NCBI RefSeq assembly: GCF_902729445.1
Contig: NZ_CACVCE010000073.1
Location: 62,001-126,000, forward strand
DNA length: 64,000 nucleotides
Source of the DNA: Magnetospirillum sp902729445
GTDB lineage: Bacteria; Pseudomonadota; Alphaproteobacteria; Rhodospirillales; Magnetospirillaceae
Direction of reading: 5' to 3'
Part shown: one piece after another, positions 34,829 to 43,736 of the stretch
Numbering within the stretch: the stretch's first letter is position 1
Layout: each line of letters opens with the position of its first letter
Translations under genes and position numbers: made by a program
Notes under the pieces: model-generated
Databases searched by the model: none
What the model was told of the DNA's origin: nothing
Seen by the model: the letters and a program-made list of their open reading frames with translations, nothing else

Positions 34829-35963
34829 GCAGATAGGCGCCGAAGACGTCGGGCAGGCGGCGCTTCAGATCCTCGATCGGATCGTTGGGGTCCAGCGGCG
34901 TCTTCGAGGTCTTCTCGCAGAACATCTTGATCAGCTTCTTGTTGCCGGGCGGGCCGAAGATGTCCTTGAACTTCTCCTCGCCCAGCTTGTCCAGCGCCAC
35001 TTCCAGGAAGACCGGGATCTGGTGGAATTGCAGGAAGCGGACGATCTGGTTGATGGTTTCGCCGGAAATCAGATGCAGCCAGGCGGACATCTGCTCCAGG
35101 TCCTTGGCGTTTTGCACCTCCATCGCTTCCAGGCGGTCGCAATCGACGCAGACTTCCCAGAACTTGTCGCCGATACGCTCGTAGACGGCGCCATGCAGGA
35201 ACTCGTAACGCTCCTTGCCCAGGAAGGCCACGCCCTTGGCGGCCAGCGGCTGGGTGTCCAGCATCTCGCGCATCATGTCGTCGGACAGGATCTTGCGGGC
35301 CGAATCCATCGAATGACGGCCGATGTCGGCCAGGGCGGCGATGCCCTCGGGGGTGCGCAGCGTCGTGACGCCGCGACCCAGTTCGTTGATCAGCTTGATG
35401 GGGATTTCGGCGAAATACGGGATCAGCGGCACCTGCCAGTCGTAATCCAGATGATCCTTGATGGCGGCATAGAACTTGTCGCCCTGGGTGGCGCTGGGCT
35501 TGGGAACTTCCGCCTCGCTCCACTTGCCGCGGACCAGTTCGCTCAGCTTGTCCAGGATCGACTTGGTTTCCGGCTTGTGGACGATCTTGGCGGCCGGCGT
35601 ATGGGCCGAGCCCCAGCGCTTGTCGGAATAGGCCTTGGCAGCCGAACGCACCACCATGCCGACGATCTGATCGACCGAACGGTCGCAGCGCAACGGCGTC
35701 TGGTCGTCCATCACCGGATCGCCGGCGGTATTGACCAGGAATTCCTGGAACTTGTCGCGCCGGGTCTTGACCAGGGTCAGGCAGGCGAACAGCAGATCGG
35801 GCGTCGCCAGGATGGTGCCATAGGGGTCTTCATAGGCGGCGAAGGCGGGGATCAGTTCGAGCAGGCGGTCGGTGACCGGCCCCTTGATGGTGCGGATGAT
35901 TTCCTTGCGCTGAGCCGCGTCCTTATCGACAGGCTTGGCAGCCGGCTTTCCCTTGTCAGCCAT
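34797..35963 (-). CDS. Unrecognised 388-residue cytoplasmic protein
   Basis: A soluble protein with a charged Lys/Ala-rich N-terminus, then mostly alpha-helical sequence without signal peptide or transmembrane segment. I recognise no enzyme motif. Helices around residues 215-345 (PEGIAALADIGRHSMDSARKIL, QMSAWLHLISGETINQIVRFL) suggest an all-helical scaffold. It lies just downstream of the DUF2336 gene on the same strand (40-base gap) and may be cotranscribed with it. The coding statistics look native. Function unknown. Confidence 0.75.
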   Translation of the reverse strand: MADKGKPAAKPVDKDAAQRKEIIRTIKGPVTDRLLELIPAFAAYEDPYGTILATPDLLFACLTLVKTRRDKFQEFLVNTAGDPVMDDQTPLRCDRSVDQIVGMVVRSAAKAYSDKRWGSAHTPAAKIVHKPETKSILDKLSELVRGKWSEAEVPKPSATQGDKFYAAIKDHLDYDWQVPLIPYFAEIPIKLINELGRGVTTLRTPEGIAALADIGRHSMDSARKILSDDMMREMLDTQPLAAKGVAFLGKERYEFLHGAVYERIGDKFWEVCVDCDRLEAMEVQNAKDLEQMSAWLHLISGETINQIVRFLQFHQIPVFLEVALDKLGEEKFKDIFGPPGNKKLIKMFCEKTSKTPLDPNDPIEDLKRRLPDVFGAYLRAPADFEKGL

Positions 35964-36003
35964 CCCTTCCCAGATCCCCTTTTGCCGTCGTCGCGTTGAC
36001 GGA

Positions 36004-37122
36004 CTATTCGTTCAGCATGGTCGCCGGCAGATCGTTCATCTTGGCCAGGAGATATTCCAGATCGTCGTTTTCGAACTGGACCCCCAGGTCGCCATACTGG
36101 GTCAGGATACGCTCGATCATGCGCCGGGAAAAGCGCTCGCGATCATTGGGGCCGCCGTCATATTCCATCTCGTAGGACACGTCGATGGCGGCGCGCATGG
36201 CCTGATAGAACGCCTTGGGCAGACCGGCCTTGTCGAACAGCGCCTCGAAACCGCGACGCCCGGCGTCGTGGATCAGGGTGCGGGCGTTCTCCAGCTTGAT
36301 GCGGGCCAGCTTGGCGATCGACGATTCGAAGAAGGTCATGTCGCCCATGCACACCGCGCGCAGGATGATCGACGGCGTCAGGCGGCCGTTGCGGTACAGG
36401 TGATCGACCAACTTGTGGACGTCGGTATCGGCCTCGGCCAGGCCAAGCACCGCCAGCTCGCGGGCCTGGATCAGCATGTTGGCGGCCGCTTCCGGCGACA
36501 GGTCCTGCCGGTTCATCAGCGACTGGCGCAGATTTTCCGAGACCTTCAGCATCAGCCGTTCGGCCACGGTGACCGGCAGCGACTTGCGGCCGATCAGGGT
36601 CCTGCCGACGCTGTCCGATGCGCCGAATTCCTCGGCGACCTTGGTCAGGGTCCGTTCCGAGATTTCGGCGCCTTCGTTGGACACCAAGGTCGCGACGACC
36701 GCTTCGTCGCGGGTATCGACCAGGGCTTCCGACAACTGGGCCGAGACGTGGGCGCGGTTGGCCACCGCCACCTGCTTGTCGTGGCTTTGGCTTTTGACGA
36801 TCTCGATCAGGTCCTCGTCGTTCAGGACCTCGGAAAATTGCAGCATCGGCAACGCCACCGATTCGACGTCGCGGGCCAGCGAGACGGCCACGTCGTGCGG
36901 AACCAGCGGGTTTTCCTTCAGCTGCTTGGCCAGCGCCTCGCGCACGCGGACCTCGGCGTCCTTGACCATCAGGCGGAAGATTTCCTCGGCCATTCGGCGC
37001 TGGTCGGCGCTCAGGTCGGGGTGCTGGCTGGCAATCTTGCCGGCGATTTCGGCGCGGACGTCCGGTGTCGGGCTGGCCAGCAGCCGCGAGACGTCTGCTT
37101 CGTTCAAAGTCTGCTCAACCAA
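36004..37122 (-). CDS. DUF2336 protein
   Basis: A 372-residue all-helical protein of the alphaproteobacterial DUF2336 type, with HEAT-like repeats in the N-terminal half (patterns such as MVKDAEVRVREALAKQLKE and VRAEIAGKIASQ). The middle contains the family-like RLTPSIILRAVCMGDMTFFESSIAKLA. No catalytic residues are evident; it is likely a protein-interaction scaffold. The start is TTG 37122 preceded by GGAAG. The unrecognised 388-residue gene follows. Confidence 0.75.
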   Translation of the reverse strand: MVEQTLNEADVSRLLASPTPDVRAEIAGKIASQHPDLSADQRRMAEEIFRLMVKDAEVRVREALAKQLKENPLVPHDVAVSLARDVESVALPMLQFSEVLNDEDLIEIVKSQSHDKQVAVANRAHVSAQLSEALVDTRDEAVVATLVSNEGAEISERTLTKVAEEFGASDSVGRTLIGRKSLPVTVAERLMLKVSENLRQSLMNRQDLSPEAAANMLIQARELAVLGLAEADTDVHKLVDHLYRNGRLTPSIILRAVCMGDMTFFESSIAKLARIKLENARTLIHDAGRRGFEALFDKAGLPKAFYQAMRAAIDVSYEMEYDGGPNDRERFSRRMIERILTQYGDLGVQFENDDLEYLLAKMNDLPATMLNE

Positions 37123-37200
37123 GGTCTTCTTCCGTCCGTTAAGCGCGCCGCGTGATAATCCCCAAGATCACCACTATCGACGCTCCGGGTTGACGAATAG

Positions 37201-37905
37201 TTACACACATACCTGATCAAGCCAACGCCCCAGCATGACGGCGCCTGCCGCTTCCATGCGTGGGGCGTGGGCCGCCGTTTGTTGCCTCAGCTGCGACACC
37301 GAGGTTTGTGGGGTGGCGCCGATCTCGCCGGCATGGCCGACGAACCAGCGTTCCAGGCCGATCTGGCTGGCTTCGACGTGGAATTGCAGGCCCAGACCCT
37401 TCAATCCCCATGAAAAAGCCTGGTTGGCGGTTGCCGGCGTCGAGGCCAGTCCTTGCGCGCCGTGCGGCAGATCGAAGGTGTCGCCGTGCCAGTGCAGCAC
37501 CGCCAGCCCGTCGATGGCGGCCATGGTCGAGTTGCGCCCGGTCTCGGTCAGGGTCAGGGGCGCCCAGCCCAATTCCTTGCCGTTGGGGTTGGGATAAACC
37601 CTGGCGCCCAGGGCGCGCGCCATCAATTGGGCGCCCAGGCAGATGCCCAGCGTCGGGCGGTCGGCGGCCAGGCGGGCCTTGAGCAGGGCGATTTCCGTGG
37701 TCAGGAAGGGGTAGTCGGCTTCGTCATAGACGCCGATCGGGCCGCCCAGCACCACCCACAGGTCGGCCGCCAGCGGGTCCAGGCCGGTCAGGTCCGCGGT
37801 GGGCGCGTCCAGCATGGTCACCTTGAAGCCCCTGGCCGCCAGCACGGGGGCCAGGCAATCCAGATCCTCGAAGGCGACATGGGAAATGGCGACGCAGGTC
37901 TTCAT
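37201..37905 (-). CDS. Class I glutamine amidotransferase-like protein
   Basis: A 234-residue free-standing glutaminase domain. The nucleophile elbow is GICLGAQLMARALGA (Cys near residue 97), and the catalytic His-x-Glu is in FHVEAS near residue 180. The N-terminus VLAARGFKVTMLDAP and the WVVLGGPIGVYDE oxyanion region match the GMP-synthase-like subfamily. These proteins, including gamma-glutamyl-polyamine and GMP-synthase-type relatives, hydrolyse glutamine or gamma-glutamyl amides. ATG 37905 has GGGGAGG directly upstream. It ends 78 bases from the start of the DUF2336 gene, on the same strand. Confidence 0.85.
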   Translation of the reverse strand: MKTCVAISHVAFEDLDCLAPVLAARGFKVTMLDAPTADLTGLDPLAADLWVVLGGPIGVYDEADYPFLTTEIALLKARLAADRPTLGICLGAQLMARALGARVYPNPNGKELGWAPLTLTETGRNSTMAAIDGLAVLHWHGDTFDLPHGAQGLASTPATANQAFSWGLKGLGLQFHVEASQIGLERWFVGHAGEIGATPQTSVSQLRQQTAAHAPRMEAAGAVMLGRWLDQVCV

Positions 37906-37949
37906 GGTCCTCCCCCTGAAGGAGCCGCATTGAACCACGATTGCGAAAA

Positions 37950-38522
37950 CTAGTCGAGCAGCCGCAAGGATTCGGGCGAGTCGGGATGGCGCTTGGCTTC
38001 CAGCCGGTAATAGCTGGCCAGCAGGTCGGTCTCGATGCCCAGCTCGGCCCGCAGCTCGCCCAAAGGGTGCGCGCCAAAGTGGGTGAAATCGACCCGGTCC
38101 AGGCGCCGGCAGGCCGAGATCCAGGCCAGCCGCACGGCGTCGCGGAACACCCGGACGTCGTCGTCGTCAAAGCGGAAGATGCCGGGATAGAGGTGCTTGG
38201 CGATGGCGGTGAACAAGGTCTCCTCGATTCCGGACACCTTGCGGGTCGAGCCCATGGTGAAGCCGATGACGAAGGCCTCGTCCTTCTGCAGCAGGCCGCG
38301 CCCCAGCACAAGGTGGATGCAATCATGGTTGACCAGGTCCACCGCCCCGTGGATCAGGTCGAGTCCGGGAATGTCGTAGCGCGGATTCTCCATCAACTGG
38401 ACGATGAACGGAATCTCGTCCTGGTCGGCCCCGACCCGGGCCAGTTCGGCCAAGCCCTCGGCCAGGGTGGTGGTGCCGCGCGACAGCGGCAGGTGCCAGG
38501 TGCGCCAGTCGGTCGTGCCCAT
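37950..38522 (-). CDS. Coq4-like protein (HDxxH-x11-E motif)
   Basis: A 190-residue soluble protein. The segment NHDCIHLVLGRGLL...DEAF contains H66, D67, H70 and E82, an exact HDxxH-x11-E pattern as in Coq4, the zinc-binding ubiquinone-biosynthesis factor. The flanking sequence otherwise differs from classical Coq4, so this may be a relative with another role. ATG 38522 has GGAGG five bases upstream. It precedes the amidotransferase gene with a 44-base gap, probably one operon. Confidence 0.6.
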   Translation of the reverse strand: MGTTDWRTWHLPLSRGTTTLAEGLAELARVGADQDEIPFIVQLMENPRYDIPGLDLIHGAVDLVNHDCIHLVLGRGLLQKDEAFVIGFTMGSTRKVSGIEETLFTAIAKHLYPGIFRFDDDDVRVFRDAVRLAWISACRRLDRVDFTHFGAHPLGELRAELGIETDLLASYYRLEAKRHPDSPESLRLLD

Positions 38523-38635
38523 GGGGGCCTCCATTGCCTTGGATATGGGAATGGGCGGCCGGGCCGGGAAGGGGGCGTTCCCCCCGGCCGGCCGATGGCG
38601 TATCATCGCGGGCGTGCATAGCAAAGGATACGAAG

Positions 38636-39295
38636 ATGGTCTGTCGCTGCTGTAATCCCGGGCGCCGCCGGGTGGTGGGAGGTCTGTTGGCCACCGGATT
38701 GGTACCGCTGGCCGGCGGCTTGGTCCAGGCCGCGCCGCCGGCCAGCCGCATGCGCGCGGTCAAGGGCGAGGTGCGCGTCAACGGCAAGCGGGCGAAGGAA
38801 GGCATGGCGGTGGCGCCGGGCGACCGCATCACCACCGGCACCACCGGCCAGGCCACCTTCACCCTGGGGGACGACGGCTTCATGGTGCGCCCCGTCACCC
38901 AGGTCGCCATCGCCGATCTGGGCCGCGACCCGGCCAGCGGTCAATTGATCCGCCAACTGGACCTGGAAGTCGGCGGCATCTTGTCGGTGTTCGGGCCGAA
39001 GCAGATCACCTTGAAGACCCCGCACGTCAATGTCGGCATCCGCGGCACCGCCGCCTATCTGGAGACCGATGCCTGGACCACCAATGTCTGCGTCTGCTAC
39101 GGCCATGCGGTGATGGTTCCCGAAGGCGCCCCCGCTTTGGCCGAGGAGGTGCGGACCCGCCACCACGACGCGCCGCGTCTGCTGTCGCTGAAGGACGGCA
39201 AGACGGCGATGGAGCCGTTCATGGTCAAGAACCACAACGACCAGGAACTGATCGCCCTGGAGCGGCTGTTCGGACGGGTGCCGCCGTTCAAATAA
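38636..39295 (+). CDS. FecR-domain periplasmic protein
   Basis: A 219-residue exported protein. The N-terminus has a Cys-containing MVCRCCNPGRRRVVGG, with an arginine-rich stretch before a hydrophobic segment (possibly a Tat-like signal), ending near QAAPP. The mature part is a FecR domain: VRVNGKRAKEGMAVAPGDRITTG, then GQATFTLGDDG and LDLEVGGILSVFG, with TPHVNVGIRGTAAYLE. No iron-uptake regulator is nearby. Such domains outside iron systems often bind periplasmic or surface partners. Cysteines in VCVCYG occur late in the domain. AAGGA precedes the ATG. Confidence 0.8.
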   Translation: MVCRCCNPGRRRVVGGLLATGLVPLAGGLVQAAPPASRMRAVKGEVRVNGKRAKEGMAVAPGDRITTGTTGQATFTLGDDGFMVRPVTQVAIADLGRDPASGQLIRQLDLEVGGILSVFGPKQITLKTPHVNVGIRGTAAYLETDAWTTNVCVCYGHAVMVPEGAPALAEEVRTRHHDAPRLLSLKDGKTAMEPFMVKNHNDQELIALERLFGRVPPFK

Positions 39296-39396
39296 TGGGG
39301 GGCGGCAATGTTCTCGTCATGTTCTTGTCTTTTTGCGCGTTTTGATGTATGGTGGCCTAGTCGTTGACTCCTTTTGCGGAAAGGAAGGCTGGCGCC

Positions 39397-40020
39397 ATGC
39401 TTAACCTTAAATCCCCCGTCGGGACCAATTACCGTCTCGATCCCAACGACCTTATGGACACCAAGCGTGTCCTCAATCGTCTCGGCTATTACGACGTTCC
39501 ACCCGAACGGGGCATCGATGATTGGACCGACGACGCGATGTTCGATGGCATCAAGCGGTTCCAGAAGGACAATGGCTTGAAAGTTGATGGCTTCATGCGA
39601 CCGGAAGGGCCGACGGAACAAACAATGAACGCTAAAATGGCCGCCGCGCAGGATAGCGATGATTGGGAGTATGCGGGTGACGTTGACAAGAATAACTCCC
39701 GCGATGTAATCACCAACGGCCCCGCAAAGGTCGAAATCCATAACCCTGGACCATCTTGGAATGGGTTGGAATACAAAGTGGATTGGTATGGTCTGGATAA
39801 AGAGGGAAAGGTCATCCCTGAATTCCGCCGTCCAGATCATGACCAGCGAAATCCGTCTCAGGGTGGGATCATTTTGAAACCTCGCACGGAAAAGGTATTT
39901 GAACCACCGTTTGAGAATCCTAATGGCTACAACTTCCGGGTGACCTATCCCCCACAAGGGGAGTACAGTCCGTTCGAGGGATCTCCTCACATCAAGGTTT
40001 ACCGGACGAAGAAGCGCTAA
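39397..40020 (+). CDS. Peptidoglycan-binding-domain protein of a lower-GC two-gene block
   Basis: A 207-residue protein without signal peptide. The N-terminal third is a PG_binding_1 domain: LMDTKRVLNRLGYYDVPPERG then DAMFDGIKRFQKDNGLKVDG. The rest is unknown and rich in Pro, Gly and charged residues. Base composition is visibly poorer in GC than the flanking genes (codons such as GAT, AAA, GTA, CCT are frequent), suggesting recent transfer. Lack of a signal peptide with a wall-binding domain fits a phage-derived, effector or endolysin-associated protein. The next gene, six bases on, is its likely partner. Confidence 0.75.
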   Translation: MLNLKSPVGTNYRLDPNDLMDTKRVLNRLGYYDVPPERGIDDWTDDAMFDGIKRFQKDNGLKVDGFMRPEGPTEQTMNAKMAAAQDSDDWEYAGDVDKNNSRDVITNGPAKVEIHNPGPSWNGLEYKVDWYGLDKEGKVIPEFRRPDHDQRNPSQGGIILKPRTEKVFEPPFENPNGYNFRVTYPPQGEYSPFEGSPHIKVYRTKKR

Positions 40021-40025
40021 ATCAG

Positions 40026-40496
40026 ATGTCTCGCAAATGGTTCGTCGGGCTGGCAGGAGTACTCCTTGCCGCCATCGCGGCTGGAGTTTGGAGAACTCAA
40101 CTCGATGAGCAGCGCCCCATCGACCCGGCTCCACTGAATAAGTACCGCGAGACATTCGTCGCCAAGTACCGGCGAGAGGAATGCCTTGTCCGTATCGATT
40201 TCACTTATAAAGGAGAATGGACCGACAAGCTGAACGAACGCGTATTTCGCAATCTTATGCGCTTCATTGCCGAAGATCGTCCGCAGACCGGTGGATTCTG
40301 GTGGACACTGAGCCCAGCCGAAGGACAGATGTTCGTTCAGATTTCGGACGATTGCCCACGTCGTTACGACCACATGCGGGACTGGGCAGCCAGCTTCGCC
40401 CGACGACACGATAACCCGCGCTTCACCGTCAGCGATGACCACGTCAAGCCGGGACCGGACACGCTGGACCATAGGACGGAAGATTGGCTGGATTAG
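40026..40496 (+). CDS. Membrane-anchored hypothetical partner protein
   Basis: A 156-residue protein with an N-terminal signal/anchor helix (about residues 5-22) and a periplasmic domain containing two cysteines (ECLVRIDF, DDCPRRYD) that could form a disulfide. The family is not recognised. It follows the peptidoglycan-binding protein gene by five bases and shares its lower GC, so the two form a unit. A toxin-immunity relationship is possible but purely inferred from layout: a wall-targeted protein followed by a small periplasmic anchored one. Confidence 0.65.
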   Translation: MSRKWFVGLAGVLLAAIAAGVWRTQLDEQRPIDPAPLNKYRETFVAKYRREECLVRIDFTYKGEWTDKLNERVFRNLMRFIAEDRPQTGGFWWTLSPAEGQMFVQISDDCPRRYDHMRDWAASFARRHDNPRFTVSDDHVKPGPDTLDHRTEDWLD

Positions 40497-40626
40497 GAGC
40501 GCCCGAGCTTGCGCCATGTAAGCTCGCCTCGCCCAAGCCGTTTCGGTTGGCGTCCGCCCCCCTATCCATTATGCTGCTGCTCCCCAAGCGTGGGGCAACG
40601 TCTTTCGCCGGAACAGTTGAAGCCCG

Positions 40627-42276
40627 ATGACCAACAGCAATCGCGTCTATATCTACGACACCACCCTTCGTGACGGCGCCCAGACTCAGGGCGTGGATTT
40701 CTCGGCCGCCGACAAGGCCAAGATCGCCCGCGAACTGGACGCGTTGGGCATTGATTACATCGAAGGCGGCTGGCCGGGGGCCAATCCGACCGACGACACC
40801 TTCTTCGCCGACCCGCCCAAGCTTTCCCGTTCGCGCTTGACCGCATTCGGCATGACGCGCCGGGCCGGCCGCTCGGCCGCCAACGATCCGGGCCTGAACG
40901 CGCTGCTGGCCCACCCAAGCCTGGGTGCCGTCACCATGGTCGGCAAGTCGTGGGACTTCCAGGTCACCGTGGCCTTGGGCGTCGAACTGGACGAGAATTT
41001 GCGCATGATCGGCGAATCGGTGGCGCACTTGAAGCCCCGCGTGCCGGAAGTGATGTACGACGCCGAGCATTTCTTCGACGGCTACAAGCGCAATCCCGAA
41101 TATGCGCTGAAGGCCTTGCGCGCCGCCTATGACAATGGTGCGCGCTGGATGGTGCTGTGCGACACCAACGGCGGCTCGCTGCCCGAGGACATCACCCGCA
41201 TCGTCGGCGAGGTGGTGGCCGCCGGCATTCCCGGCAGCCATCTGGGCATCCATTGCCACAACGATTCGGAAAACGCCGTGGCCAACTCGCTGGCCGCCGT
41301 GCGGGCCGGCGTGCGTCAGGTCCAGGGCACCATCAACGGCCTGGGCGAGCGTTGCGGCAACGCCAACCTGATCTCGATCATCCCCAACCTGATGCTGAAG
41401 ATGGGGTTCGAGACCAACATCGCCCCCGCCGACCTGAAGAATCTGGTGCGCGTCAGCCGCGCGCTGGACGAGGTGCTGGACCGCACCCCCAACCGCAGCC
41501 AGCCCTATGTCGGCCGCTCGGCCTTTGCCCATAAGGGCGGGCTGCACGTCTCGGCGGTGGCCAAGGACCCCAGCTGCTACGAACATATCGACCCGGCCCT
41601 GGTCGGCAATGTCCGTCAGATCGTGGTGTCGGACCAGGCCGGGCGTTCGAACATGGTCGCCCGCATGACCGATTTGGGGCTGGAGATGGAAGCGGTCAGC
41701 CGCGATTCCCTGGTCCGGGTGGTCGAGCAGATGCAGGTCAGCTTCGACCCGCGCGAGGTCACCGACCTGGTCGATCTGGTCAAGCGCCTGGAACACGAGG
41801 GCTATGCCTACGACACCGCCACCGCCAGCTTCGAGCTGCTGGTGCGCCGCGCCCTGGGCCAGGTGAAGCGTTATTTCACCCTGGATCGCTACCGCGTCAT
41901 CGACGAACGCCGCCGCAACGCCATCGGCCAGTGGGTCACCCTGTCGGAAGCGACCATCAAGGTCGAAGTCGGTGGCTCGGAATACATGGAAGTGGGCGAG
42001 GGCGACGGCCCGGTCCACGCCTTCGACACCGCGCTCAGGAAGGTGCTGACCGGGGCCTATCCGCAGCTGGCGGCCCTGGAATTGGCCGATTACCGCGTGC
42101 GCATCGTCGAAAGCACCGCCGGCACAGGTGCCCGCACCCGCGTCACCATCGAAAGCACCGACGGCAAGGGCAACCGCTGGACCACGGTGGGCGTGCACAC
42201 CAACGTCCTCGAGGCCTCGCTGGAGGCCTTGCAGGATTCCATCGCCTATATGCTGTACCGGTTCGGCGAGGGCTGA
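40627..42276 (+). CDS. cimA: (R)-citramalate synthase
   Basis: A 549-residue enzyme of the alpha-isopropylmalate/citramalate synthase family, condensing pyruvate with acetyl-CoA in the threonine-independent route to isoleucine. The catalytic barrel shows YIYDTTLRDGAQTQGV near residue 8, the metal-binding HCHNDSENAVANS and GLGERCGNANL. The C-terminal regulatory LeuA dimer domain is present (TEST region around 430-549). CimA rather than LeuA is indicated by the N-terminal wording and length. A small uncharacterised gene follows four bases after the stop. Confidence 0.9.
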   Translation: MTNSNRVYIYDTTLRDGAQTQGVDFSAADKAKIARELDALGIDYIEGGWPGANPTDDTFFADPPKLSRSRLTAFGMTRRAGRSAANDPGLNALLAHPSLGAVTMVGKSWDFQVTVALGVELDENLRMIGESVAHLKPRVPEVMYDAEHFFDGYKRNPEYALKALRAAYDNGARWMVLCDTNGGSLPEDITRIVGEVVAAGIPGSHLGIHCHNDSENAVANSLAAVRAGVRQVQGTINGLGERCGNANLISIIPNLMLKMGFETNIAPADLKNLVRVSRALDEVLDRTPNRSQPYVGRSAFAHKGGLHVSAVAKDPSCYEHIDPALVGNVRQIVVSDQAGRSNMVARMTDLGLEMEAVSRDSLVRVVEQMQVSFDPREVTDLVDLVKRLEHEGYAYDTATASFELLVRRALGQVKRYFTLDRYRVIDERRRNAIGQWVTLSEATIKVEVGGSEYMEVGEGDGPVHAFDTALRKVLTGAYPQLAALELADYRVRIVESTAGTGARTRVTIESTDGKGNRWTTVGVHTNVLEASLEALQDSIAYMLYRFGEG

Positions 42277-42280
42277 TCCG

Positions 42281-42970
42281 ATGGTCGCCAGCGGGGGATT
42301 GTCGGAAGTTCTGGACTGGGTGTCGGTCCACGTCCCCGGGCCGATGCGGACCGAAGTGATCGGCGTCCTGAACACCGCCACCGCCGAGGATGGCGGCCCG
42401 GCCTCGACCGTCGATTTCTGGCGCACCCTGGCCGAGTGGCTGGTGGCCAAGGGCCATCTGGACATCGCCCGTGAAGCGATCCGCCGCTGGCAGACCCTGG
42501 TGCCGGCCGATCATCCGATCCATGCGGTGATGGGCGGCCCGCCGCCGCCCGACAAGCCGGCCGTCACCGAGGCGCCGCCGCCGCCCAAGAAGGAAGAGCC
42601 CAATTCCCGCATCGTCCGGGTGATCGACACCACCTACACCTTCCGCCGCATCGAGCCGCAGATGGACAAGGTCCAGGGCAAGAAGGTGGTGACCGCCTGG
42701 GAAGTGTTCCTGGTGGACGACGACCCGACCTCGCGCGCCGTTCTGAACGGCTTCGATGACGGCACCTATGGGCCGTGGGCGGTGTCGGGAGTGTTTTCCG
42801 ACTTCGCCGGTGCCGCCGCCGTCGAGGTGGTGGTGCGCTCGATGCAGCGCCATTACGTCTTCACCGTCAAGAAAGCCGACCGTATCCGCAAGATTCTGGG
42901 CGGCTTCGGCCTGCCCTTTACCGCCGTGGTCGGCGTGCTGATCGGCTATGTCATGGGTGTCATCCACTAA
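42281..42970 (+). CDS. Hypothetical protein with C-terminal membrane anchor
   Basis: A 229-residue protein. The N-terminal 80 residues are helical (WRTLAEWLVAKGHLDIAREAIRRW, TPR-like), followed by a proline-rich linker (PPPPDK...APPPPKKEE), an alpha/beta domain and a single C-terminal helix (about 207-227, LPFTAVVGVLIGYVMGV). It is a tail-anchored type with no signal peptide. The family is not recognised. It sits between cimA and the methyltransferase gene with almost no spacing, so it is in the same operon. Confidence 0.65.
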   Translation: MVASGGLSEVLDWVSVHVPGPMRTEVIGVLNTATAEDGGPASTVDFWRTLAEWLVAKGHLDIAREAIRRWQTLVPADHPIHAVMGGPPPPDKPAVTEAPPPPKKEEPNSRIVRVIDTTYTFRRIEPQMDKVQGKKVVTAWEVFLVDDDPTSRAVLNGFDDGTYGPWAVSGVFSDFAGAAAVEVVVRSMQRHYVFTVKKADRIRKILGGFGLPFTAVVGVLIGYVMGVIH

Positions 42971-43723
42971 ATGTCTTCTGGTCCCGCCATCATCCTGGTG
43001 CGTCCGCAATTGTCGGAAAATATCGGCACCGCCGCCCGCGCCATGCTCAATAACGGACTGACCGACTTGCGCCTGGTGGCGCCCAAGCCCGACTGGCTGT
43101 CGGATCGGGCCATCGCGGCGGCATCCGGTGCCGACCGGGTGGTGCTGGGGGCCAAGGTGTTCGACACCACCGCCGAGGCGGTGGCCGATCTGAACCGGGT
43201 GTGGGCGACCACCGCGCGCAACCGCTTCATGGTCAAGCCGGTCGATACCCCGCGCACGGCCGCCGCCGCCATGCTGGACCTGACCGCCCAGGGGGTGAAG
43301 TTCGGCGTGCTGTTCGGGCCGGAACGGACGGGATTGGAAAACGACGACATCGTCCAGGCCGACACGGTGGTCACCGTGCCGCTGAACCCCGATTACTCGT
43401 CCCTGAACCTGGCCCAATGCGTGCTGCTGATCGCCTATGAATGGTACCAGGCGCAAGGCCCGGAACTGCCCGAGCGCCACATGACCAAGGGGGCGGCCGA
43501 CATCGCCACCAAGGAAAAGCTGGAAGGCTTCTTCCAGCATCTGGAACGCGAACTGGACGAATGCGGCTTCCTGCGCATCGCCGACAAGCGCCCGGTGATG
43601 GTCAGGAACATCCGCAACCTGTTCCAGCGCGCCCATCTGACCGGGCAAGAGGTCCAGACCCTGCACGGCATCGTGCATGAACTGGTGACCTATCGGCACC
43701 GGAAGGGTCAGGGGACGACCTGA
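42971..43723 (+). CDS. trmJ: SpoU/TrmH-family RNA methyltransferase (TrmJ type)
   Basis: A 250-residue SPOUT methyltransferase. The trefoil-knot motifs are clear: ILVRPQLSENIGTAARAMLN near residue 8, VLFGPERTGLEND near 113, and VTVPLNPDYSSLNLAQCVLLIAYEWY near 135. TrmJ methylates the ribose of nucleotide 32 in tRNAs using SAM. The C-terminal extension with the helical ERELDECGFLRIADKRP fits TrmJ rather than LasT-like relatives. The start directly abuts the preceding stop codon. The stop overlaps an inverted repeat shared with the convergent radical SAM gene. Confidence 0.85.
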   Translation: MSSGPAIILVRPQLSENIGTAARAMLNNGLTDLRLVAPKPDWLSDRAIAAASGADRVVLGAKVFDTTAEAVADLNRVWATTARNRFMVKPVDTPRTAAAAMLDLTAQGVKFGVLFGPERTGLENDDIVQADTVVTVPLNPDYSSLNLAQCVLLIAYEWYQAQGPELPERHMTKGAADIATKEKLEGFFQHLERELDECGFLRIADKRPVMVRNIRNLFQRAHLTGQEVQTLHGIVHELVTYRHRKGQGTT

Positions 43724-43736
43724 CCGGGGTCAGGTC
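43717..43736. terminator. Inverted repeat between convergent genes, possible bidirectional terminator
   Basis: Nine-base arms GACCTGACC (43717-43725) and GGTCAGGTC (43728-43736) are separated by two bases. The repeat includes the stop of trmJ and lies next to the end of the convergent radical SAM gene. T-runs are weak on both sides, so terminator function is only likely. Confidence 0.45.
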
